Below are positions 9,001 through 13,568 of a stretch of DNA of 13,568 nucleotides, piece after piece. The stretch is from Discostella pseudostelligera. Taxonomy: Eukaryota > Bacillariophyta > Thalassiosirophyceae > Thalassiosirales > Thalassiosiraceae. The translations under genes were made by a program, and so were the position numbers. The stretch is taken from assembly GCA_036940085.1 (NCBI GenBank), contig JALLBK010000830.1:1-13568 (forward strand), written 5' to 3'. The notes beneath the pieces were generated by a model. It did no database searches and had not been told where the DNA came from. It saw only the letters and a program-made list of their open reading frames with translations. Position 1 is the stretch's first letter; each line of letters opens with the position of its first letter.

Positions 9001-12000
9001 ACAAACCCACTGCTAGGTAGGGGTGGGCATCGTTGGTCGCTGCAAGTGACTTCGTGCTCACGGCATTGGTATTTCCTAATGGTACTGAAATCCAAAAGTT
9101 GCGCACACTAGGCTTCGCGATAAACACTGCTGCTGTGGATGTAGGCTCAATTGAATCTGCGTCGCGACCCGCAATGCGACCACCGAGGAATAATAACCCA
9201 TCGGCAACTTGCAGCGTTTTAGGGTCGTATCTACATCTTGAATTTACGGTGTCAATGCTGTCCATGGTTAACACCGACTGTAACGTTGACAGATTTGCCC
9301 TGGAGGTATTATACCCCCATCGCCACACGGCTACTATTCGTATTGTCGTACCAATGCCTCCACGATTGTTGACCTTGCTTACCCCAGACGAGAGGACGCA
9401 GATTTCGGCCAAAACCGCCACGCGGACCCTGGCATTGCCTTTCACTCTGTGCACTCCTGCGGCAAGAGAGAGTATTGACGACACACCAAGAACTTTGATA
9501 TCATTTCCACCACCACTTGCATAGTTGCCGATGGAAGTTGATCTCGTCAGCTTGACCTCAATTTCATCGGTAGAGATTTGTCCCAGCACCACCAACGCTG
9601 ATGCAATAGATGAAGAAGTCGAAGGAGATAGTTGCCGGTTATTTACATCAATTTCTTCAATAACGAATTCACCACCTCCGTTACGTCGTCGACATCTAAT
9701 CATGTTGCCTGATAATGGATTTTGTATTGGTTCGGCGGCGCAATGTGATCCATAGGCGGAGGCGAAGTCTAGCTCTCTCACGTGAAACGACGCAACAGCG
9801 GGCATGTCCCGGCGGTTGGACCCTACCAATTGTCGGCTTTGTGAATCATGCAGGTTTGTCAGCACGGGTTGTTTAGATGGGATGACGACATCTTCCCCCA
9901 GGCTTGATCCGACGATTCCGTCGGTAAAGTTCTGTACATCGACGACAAACTCCTCTCCGGCGGCGTAGTCGTTATTTTCCTCATCGAATGACACCACTCC
10001 TTCCGGGTGGTCTTTGCCAGGATCATCTTCGTTGACACTCGTATCACTCTCCTCGTGCAAAGGTGGTTGCTGAGATAAATCGGCTACTGTAGCATGAGTT
10101 GAATTGTACCTTTCGGGCGGAGATGGCTGGCTCTGATCATTATCAATAGCAATGGTTCGAGAGAAAAAAATACCGTCGTTCGACGAAATGGCCATACCGA
10201 ACTCGGCAGTCGATGCAAACGGATCAGATAAAAAGGCATTGTCTAACACATCCCCATCGACGATATCTGTTGGAGGTGGTGACGGGCTGCCGTTTTGCGT
10301 GGAAGTGAGAGATTGTTGAGATGGTTGCACGTTGTGACTAGCATCCTCCGAGTCTGTTAAGGTTGCACCAAAGAAATAATCATCCTTCGCTTTATGCCCT
10401 CCTCTTTCATCTCCTGAAACCATCATCTGCGGATCATTGCCATTACTTGGTGTATTGCTTGCCACATTAAGGAGTTGTGAGGGCGCATCAACTGCAGAAG
10501 GTGTAGTGGGGACAACATCGTCGTACTTATCGGTAGCAAGCAGATTCGCCAATCGAGATATCCGATCATCCTTTACATTGCTCTTGCCATCTCCGCCCCT
10601 TCCTCTGCTCGCGTCCATCCTTGGTTTCTCTGGCCGTTCCACACTAGGATGAGGTCGTCCTCCTCCAGGAAGGTTGTCTACTTCTGCCGCCTCCTCCACC
10701 TCCTCCTCCATTACCAATGACGAGCTTGGAGAAGGATCGGGAGACGGTTCTATCATCAATGATGGATCTCTGGCGTCATATGATTCATCGATGTCACTGT
10801 CTTGAGGTCCCGACAATCCTCCTACTTTAAGCCCGTTACCATTGATGCTAGCGCCAGATACAGCCGACAAATTCCCCAACGACTGTGGTGATCTGTCCGT
10901 TGCATGATTACTCATCCAGGGCCTAGCTCTGCTGCGATTGCTCATGTCAATTGCATTCTTTGCTGCCATCACTGCGGTATCGTATATATTCGGCGTGTTC
11001 AGAGAAAATCGATTTTGATGCTGTTGCTGCTGTCCATTGCCTGCAATCATCTGTTTCTCCGCATTCATTGCATCCTCCTCGTGCTGCTGCTGCTCAATTT
11101 GTATCCATGGCGGATTATTAGCGGCCGCAGGAGTTGGGTGCTGCTGCCACATTCTCCCCGCGCGAGCGGATGCATCCCCCATTGACGACTGAAGTTGCCG
11201 CTGCCGATGCTGCTGACCGGGCATTGACTCTGCACTCTTAGCTTCCGATGTTGCGGCTATTGCGCTTGCAGCTGCAGCAGCAGCAGTAGTAGTAGTAGTA
11301 GGGGGCGGTTGTTGCCACTGCTTTTCCCGGTTATTCTCTGCTGTCATCGCCTGCTGCTGCTGCTGCTGCTGCTGCAACGCATTCCGACTTTTCGGTGGAG
11401 CCGCAACCACGGGCACTTTGTCCATGTCATCGTCGCCCGAAAATCTGCGTTTGTTGGGCGTCGAACGCAATCTCATCCTCATGAATTCCGGCACATTGGC
11501 AGACCCATCGTCGGAGGCGGTAGTGGTGGCAGGTAGAACTTTCGTTGGACCGACGACGTTGCTCCTCCGAGGTGGTGTGGAAGGAATTTGTGGCTGGGAT
11601 TGTGGCAGCTCAACATCCTTCGTAGATTTGACGGCAATTGCCTTCCTCTGCTGTTGCTTCTGCTCTCCCCGTTGCCAAGAGTCGGTAGTGCGTTCCTTGT
11701 ACCGTTGCGTCATTAACTCCATCGAATCTTGATCCAATCTTTCCCTCTTCTCAACCACAATTTGATATCCTTTTTCCTTTTCTTCCTCTTCTTTCGACTG
11801 ATCCAGCATCTCTTCTTTGTACTTTGCCGCCATGGACGATAGCATTGAGACTGGTGGTGATGATTGCGGTGCACCCCGTCGGGTTCCTCCTCTTACCCCC
11901 CCTCCTCGTCCGGCGACGGTGCGTCGGGCATGATCGACTTGGTGTGAATTGGAGTAGGATGATGATGGTCGTCCACTAACTTGCTGTGGTTGTTGTTGTT

Positions 12001-12982
12001 GTTGTTGTAGAGCGTGCGGTGGTTGCTGTTGCTGCTGCGGGGGCAGTGTCAATTGTCGATTAGCTGATACGTTTGCAGTGCCGTAGATTGGCTTCGTAGT
12101 CGAATTCGATGGTGGACTGGTACGTTTGAAAAATCCCCCCGTCCTCGATGATGATGCTGCTGCTGATGATGATGGTTGCGATTGTGGAATTGGTAATGAT
12201 TGAGCAGTAGAGACCACATTGGATGTCACTGGATTGTTGATATCATCGTTGGCGGTAACCTGAACGACTGGCTCAAGCCTTTTGGTTCGATTGTTCCATT
12301 CGAATTTCACATTATTGGTGGGTGGTTTCTTCATCGTTTCCTTCTTCGTCTTTCCTGGATTGGTAGCATCATTGGGTGTGTTATTCATGGATTCGCTATT
12401 CCACTTCGATGCAATGTGGGACGATGGAATTGTCCCTCCCACCTCCTCCACCTCCTCGTCCTCCGGGATGTTGCTTTTGGTTTCTTCTGCGCCGCTTTCG
12501 CCACTAAATTTCATTCGCCGCTCCAACAATTTCTTTTGCAATTCATCCTGCGGCGATGAGGATGATATTGATGATGATACCGAGGATAGTTTTCCTCGGT
12601 AGGCTACGGATCCTTCCACCTTTGCTCGTGCAATGGAAGAATTCTTATCCCCTCTTCCTCCTATCATCATCACCCCAGCACCAGCATTGGCCGTCTTGGA
12701 AGAAGAATGCACCCTCGATGGCAGCTGTGAAGGTGGCGTGAGCCGCATTGCAGCACGACCTGCAGAAGAAGGGCGGACCTCTACTCGACCGCCCTCGCCG
12801 TTGTCATCTTCGTCGACGTAGGATTGGCTGTATTGTTGGTATGGTTGCTGCTGCTGCTGGACCGACACGGCCGCCGCAGCCGCACCGACGTCATCTGCAT
12901 CTGGCCCCTCATCTCCGTCATCGTCACGAGTAGCATCAGCGCGTCGTCGTCTCCTCTCGAGTATGGCCTGCAGTTCTGACAT
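3080..12982 (-). CDS. Giant 3300-residue multidomain protein, propeller-like with ConA/LamG-like domain; function unknown
   Basis: I do not recognise a named orthologue. Residues 1 to about 1055 are low-complexity and probably disordered, with Q tracts at 42-46, 316-334 and 537-544, T5A6 at 562-572, Ser and Asp/Glu runs, and a charged, possibly coiled-coil segment at 384-448. Residues about 1060-2100 are beta-rich and propeller-like, with a WD-type strand pair LAVGLSDGSVHVLTY near 1323-1337. Residues about 2130-2440 are largely helical. A ConA/LamG-like domain spans about 2449-2740. Residues about 2885-3300 are again beta-rich (for example ADKSVVWFSD). No signal peptide or membrane segment is visible, so a cytosolic or nuclear protein is expected. 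Propeller followed by helical repeats recalls trafficking coats, nucleoporins and BEACH-type scaffolds, but no BEACH domain is present. The start ATG is the first in the frame, 36 bases from the N-terminal ERRRRRA run. One exon of 9.9 kb is unusually long. Confidence 0.85.
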   Translation of the reverse strand: MSELQAILERRRRRADATRDDDGDEGPDADDVGAAAAAVSVQQQQQPYQQYSQSYVDEDDNGEGGRVEVRPSSAGRAAMRLTPPSQLPSRVHSSSKTANAGAGVMMIGGRGDKNSSIARAKVEGSVAYRGKLSSVSSSISSSSPQDELQKKLLERRMKFSGESGAEETKSNIPEDEEVEEVGGTIPSSHIASKWNSESMNNTPNDATNPGKTKKETMKKPPTNNVKFEWNNRTKRLEPVVQVTANDDINNPVTSNVVSTAQSLPIPQSQPSSSAAASSSRTGGFFKRTSPPSNSTTKPIYGTANVSANRQLTLPPQQQQQPPHALQQQQQQPQQVSGRPSSSYSNSHQVDHARRTVAGRGGGVRGGTRRGAPQSSPPVSMLSSMAAKYKEEMLDQSKEEEEKEKGYQIVVEKRERLDQDSMELMTQRYKERTTDSWQRGEQKQQQRKAIAVKSTKDVELPQSQPQIPSTPPRRSNVVGPTKVLPATTTASDDGSANVPEFMRMRLRSTPNKRRFSGDDDMDKVPVVAAPPKSRNALQQQQQQQQAMTAENNREKQWQQPPPTTTTTAAAAAASAIAATSEAKSAESMPGQQHRQRQLQSSMGDASARAGRMWQQHPTPAAANNPPWIQIEQQQHEEDAMNAEKQMIAGNGQQQQHQNRFSLNTPNIYDTAVMAAKNAIDMSNRSRARPWMSNHATDRSPQSLGNLSAVSGASINGNGLKVGGLSGPQDSDIDESYDARDPSLMIEPSPDPSPSSSLVMEEEVEEAAEVDNLPGGGRPHPSVERPEKPRMDASRGRGGDGKSNVKDDRISRLANLLATDKYDDVVPTTPSAVDAPSQLLNVASNTPSNGNDPQMMVSGDERGGHKAKDDYFFGATLTDSEDASHNVQPSQQSLTSTQNGSPSPPPTDIVDGDVLDNAFLSDPFASTAEFGMAISSNDGIFFSRTIAIDNDQSQPSPPERYNSTHATVADLSQQPPLHEESDTSVNEDDPGKDHPEGVVSFDEENNDYAAGEEFVVDVQNFTDGIVGSSLGEDVVIPSKQPVLTNLHDSQSRQLVGSNRRDMPAVASFHVRELDFASAYGSHCAAEPIQNPLSGNMIRCRRRNGGGEFVIEEIDVNNRQLSPSTSSSIASALVVLGQISTDEIEVKLTRSTSIGNYASGGGNDIKVLGVSSILSLAAGVHRVKGNARVRVAVLAEICVLSSGVSKVNNRGGIGTTIRIVAVWRWGYNTSRANLSTLQSVLTMDSIDTVNSRCRYDPKTLQVADGLLFLGGRIAGRDADSIEPTSTAAVFIAKPSVRNFWISVPLGNTNAVSTKSLAATNDAHPYLAVGLSDGSVHVLTYGMAARTNRLNIHKQNASLLYTLYCMHGELDVRRLSDEDCLWPEQDSLADQRGPEHSPASLYMYEGESGYCASLSWIEHNSSGISSLPLLAASFSSGIAIYLVATSSNQATRSAPTIITPLAQAKFFSSHEAEATNITPPKPRTKISWCDLGPRSPPCLTLLFESETHSYQSGSMELLSRSSFIRLCLCAVDIPWYGSIEMASFEGANFRHRPIGVIAQKELNDCNGGAVSIVSSTAMGVVMCNSGRIMEYEPILSMANTVNEDHFSSLLRPVASAALGLDSDGSVYVGCAKAADTQEYSDVMLSVFSVATCGNIAPPMTAKDNSWSMPSLRHWLLISSPGDGESEGFFREPSSHLAGGELARGNDAIKGGASTDILFELTCGENPVAGLIPTRIAKEDCGGRVAVMFSSGFFVGNAFSADDNNEQKRVRPQTKISTDAVAYTILDIENGVHNQGSTSFILRHGRDVAFLQPSQTDDGFYCSSLVVLEADGSAISLVTAISSRALRHGENERIVEPIEKCSLQYEGIEGHRVFTLLNGNHPEILVAGYCKAAGLQCLLLTKHSLERSSSSNQMMLVENSGMGLRLWLRRGENIISAQELPRHGKARRANVAVASQERVVIVSPDDSLAILAEIDVHLTCTSLSSLGSHCVAFCAASGPSCRGRSQVMYLSCLEDVGSYGTIVNTPTPQHGRGPTLLSAIRPDRVVYLNSHSGLRIVDKDDDEHTFVAPLPCTRPALLLEPLIANALCQDGSRGANASVDSAVQRSLRTIIEKFGRKDMSSPHGDNQGIGANGAGVTSQVYKMLARHKCIQAASILLTGGSPGESSLLSKLMPPCVPIQSKLSATFKDIMIQALCGGDDNQDNCAYLRPPDMSSIMAEELAFDVLKGSSTFEASNLLDLAGRQSSESLLAQLALSADSMKLLKDIDDSSDNRADSINNCAKLCSSIGVQLMQRRHNGTLTGTEDSNIPVSQLAPSVQSTSNVERIRNAIIGKDVIESVAPPMSSIHSTDAAWKQTLAKGKHIWSTGPLGNQENLLELNDFEDWLGRCCPAVLGKDSVAIAATTGERTLADILSAAARDEEEFGAVATGNELSPSSRKQRWVEGVGEGRSDEDNLSLYIRFSEGADEDVNWKSDGFTDLTKYAHVARLYGGDLATVEATTSSVDEGEEGKVRLLFDLVYHERAPREKPTGLVVEAPRGGSLDVGMLHGAQYSSRKRCTIELWYHLPQAHVMTDEIILVRRSLLYEENDDASKLCMPDEKHNTLWELAVLPTGLLELRSGAGSVVTSATYADDIDDGIVSWEREDGGGGWNHLCLVMSSLSNSKATEFSASILMNGSVVVPGAILSVSPFGSDPGHELRQVEIDESMERSVLIFGIGPSIGYRMTDLRVWACQRSEDDIKTMMYEYLRDAEMKKKLKVNIRKGAKKVTDQNIAPIRLRQPESKKGFALAPPPKSPAQKNVPIQEIADSLAETDFMPFATFPIDLEDAPNTMNNDPPVHVPNGEEVASLASPILVEEQAEEEPEQTDRLEPPSFEVTYSDLLSSQVRKSAASAIIRGPPAARHFGGNRGGLLSEHINFGSKCDGVSPIAICGADKSVVWFSDRDPPGKTFPVGASGAVLSDVMDEDQSEYMCCFLAKEKRMVVFELSRKTVLVELQMKTKLNFWRYLPPEAHGSDLVFVLITPIGGFHWKPLDKMPRPIQVWKRGLELESKKILTYEEGGSNGLTGANVRSTVALVTVSSSTPESTSVEAYCIAMYSGSSLLCISNVILGAALYRPTAFAASSSSPCHFLPYVITISKDVTSQLVLDIESLIEESGTLARGSIVASTVLDFGDVNMDTEMFEPPSLSMGHTPEVLCCCHNGFIVAAVRRSGFVFVYDFSGDGDIILIGQNRLGHYIVDAAIRSCDGEDDDQDAAELVLLLSNDGDSMDGRAATVQIRRLDEVSHSTSFNSVRNMSSQSSKSEKWFASV
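4763..5638 (-). other. Concanavalin-A/LamG-like domain of the giant protein
   Basis: Residues about 2449-2740 have the layout of a jelly-roll lectin-like fold. They begin with LSLYIRFSEG; a strand with RCTIELWYHLP follows, then WELAVLPTGLLELRSG, a GGWNHLCLVM strand, and finally GYRMTDLRVWACQRSEDDI near 2715-2733. The 'WxHLCLV' and 'MTDLRVWACxRSxxDI' patterns are typical of LamG-like folds used as ligand- or protein-binding modules inside larger scaffolds. Assignment is by eye, not by profile search. Confidence 0.6.
11267..11299 (-). repeat. Trinucleotide repeat encoding T5A6
   Basis: Five ACT codons are followed by six alanine codons (GCT/GCA) in the sense of the giant gene, giving residues 562-572. 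The uninterrupted (AGT)5 on the plus strand is a microsatellite likely to vary in length between strains. Confidence 0.85.
11351..11374 (-). repeat. Pure (CAG)8 repeat encoding polyglutamine
   Basis: Eight uninterrupted CAG codons (CTG on the plus strand) give Q537-Q544 of the giant protein. This is the longest pure CAG run in the window and is a likely slippage site. Confidence 0.95.
11981..12037 (-). repeat. Glutamine/proline-rich CAA/CAG tract
   Basis: In the sense of the giant gene, five Q codons, a PPHAL interruption, six CAA codons, a proline and two Q codons give residues 316-334. The six consecutive CAA codons (11990-12007) form a pure repeat. Confidence 0.9.
12845..12859 (-). repeat. 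Short polyglutamine tract near the N terminus
   Basis: Four CAG and one CAA codon encode Q42-Q46, followed by a PYQQYSQSY segment. The composition (Q and Y within a disordered region) is prion-like in character, but short. Confidence 0.85.
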
Positions 12983-13158
12983 TTCTATTTATTTAATAGT
13001 GTTAGAATGTCTCGGTAGCAGGGCTTGGTATTGGTAGGGAGACGGCCGGCGGATCATGGTGCACCGGTTTTTGTGTGACATAAACCACCATGACCATCGT
13101 CGATCATAGAGTTTGCGCGCTTATTTTCCGAATCGAGTGCAAAATGGATACACAATTA

Positions 13159-13168
13159 TTTGGCGGGA
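13159..13168 (+). promoter_or_regulatory. E2F-like site 1 (TTTGGCGGGA)
   Basis: TTTGGCGGGA is an excellent match to the E2F/DP consensus TTTSGCGGGAA, about 180 bases upstream of the giant gene's start codon. E2F/DP factors bind in either orientation and activate G1/S genes in eukaryotes including algae. The site is inferred from motif only. Confidence 0.4.
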
Positions 13169-13184
13169 GATAAATGATGATTTT

Positions 13185-13195
13185 GTGGCGGGAAA
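13185..13195 (+). promoter_or_regulatory. E2F-like site 2 (GTGGCGGGAAA)
   Basis: GTGGCGGGAAA repeats the GGCGGGA core in the same orientation 25 bases downstream of site 1. Two like-oriented cores in a short upstream region make a functional element more likely than one alone. Confidence 0.4.
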
Positions 13196-13506
13196 GCTAC
13201 CGATCGAGTCGAGTCGGTGATTCATCTCATCCGATCCATCGACGTTCGTATCGAAAATCGATAGATGATGACAGATGAAGATACAAATGAGAGCCAGTTA
13301 ACTTCATCAATATGTAGGTGCGAGACAAAACGATTTTGAACTAATGTATGTTATTGATATTGTTCATTCGAGTAGCCTAGAAGGATGAGTTTTGCCATCA
13401 TTTAACCCGATCATGCCAGAACATATATTATATACGTTTATATATCATTGTCAACGAAACGATTCGTGAATACCTAACAGTCATAGTCATAGCACCATAA
13501 CATATA

Positions 13507-13568
13507 ATGTCTCTCTCTAATTCAGCAACTTTCCACAATTTGTTGCAAGTCAGCCAACCCATTTGTCG
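13507..13568 (+). CDS. Possible 5' end of a divergent gene, cut by the window
   Basis: An ATG at 13507 with A at -3 opens a frame of 20 codons that runs off the right edge, starting MSLSNSATFHNLLQVS. It is divergent to the giant gene, with about 520 bases between the two start codons. Twenty codons are too few to judge: the minus strand is also open here for about 40 codons. It is listed only as a possible truncated start. Confidence 0.2.
   Translation, partial: MSLSNSATFHNLLQVSQPIC

Larger units (their letters stand above)
12983..13568. other. Upstream region of the giant gene
   Basis: This 586-base stretch lies immediately upstream of the minus-strand start codon. It contains an AT-rich leader (TTAAATAAATAG just before the ATG in sense orientation), two E2F-like sites, an inverted repeat TATCGA-AAA-TCGATA at 13249-13263, and a TATATAAA match on the minus strand at 13437-13444, which is about 455 bases from the start codon. 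A possible divergent gene begins at 13507. No other coding or RNA gene is supported. Confidence 0.6.

Noticed and set aside
8653..9111. 152-codon plus-strand frame within the giant gene
   Set aside because: It lies fully opposite the propeller-like coding part of the giant gene and has no features of its own; a chance open frame in a 9.9-kb coding region is expected.
1..13568. CRISPR array, bacterial operon or transposase gene
   Set aside because: No spacer-repeat periodicity, no ribosome-binding-site-led gene strings, and no transposase or integrase motif; repeats present are coding tandem repeats or microsatellites, and the window is eukaryotic in character.

Overview
The window looks like nuclear DNA of a centric diatom, most probably Thalassiosira or a close relative. 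The main reason is the gene at 954-2375 (+). It encodes a secreted, tryptophan-rich protein built from KSGK/GSSGKSGKG lysine clusters, which is the signature of the W-type cingulins, organic-matrix proteins of the diatom silica girdle bands. Compact genes without introns, dense trinucleotide repeats and acidic/serine/glutamine-rich low-complexity protein sequence fit the same assignment. The species was inferred from protein character only; no database search was possible.

Layout. Positions 1-953 hold no gene I can support; they contain the probable promoter and 5' leader of the cingulin gene, including a TATA-like element and an ATCATCG-rich leader. Positions 954-2375 are the cingulin gene, a single uninterrupted frame. 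Positions 2376-3079 are the spacer between two convergent genes. It is mostly AT-rich, with a GC-rich island and a strong hairpin near 2780-2805. Positions 3080-12982 on the minus strand are one uninterrupted frame of 3300 codons. Its protein starts with about 1050 residues of disordered, Q/S/A/D-rich sequence. A long beta-rich part follows (propeller-like, with one clear WD-type strand pair), then a helical stretch, a concanavalin-A/LamG-like domain, and a second beta-rich C-terminal part. I do not recognise a named orthologue. Positions 12983-13568 are the promoter region of that gene, with two E2F-like GGCGGGA sites, and possibly the start of a divergent gene at the right edge.

The two genes converge and nothing in the sequence shows that they work together. 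The cingulin acts in the secretory pathway and silica deposition vesicle. The giant protein has no signal peptide and should be cytosolic or nuclear. The most interesting points are the cingulin's modular lysine-cluster/tryptophan design with a C-terminal hydrophobic tail, and the unusual multi-domain giant protein with a possibly cell-cycle-controlled promoter.
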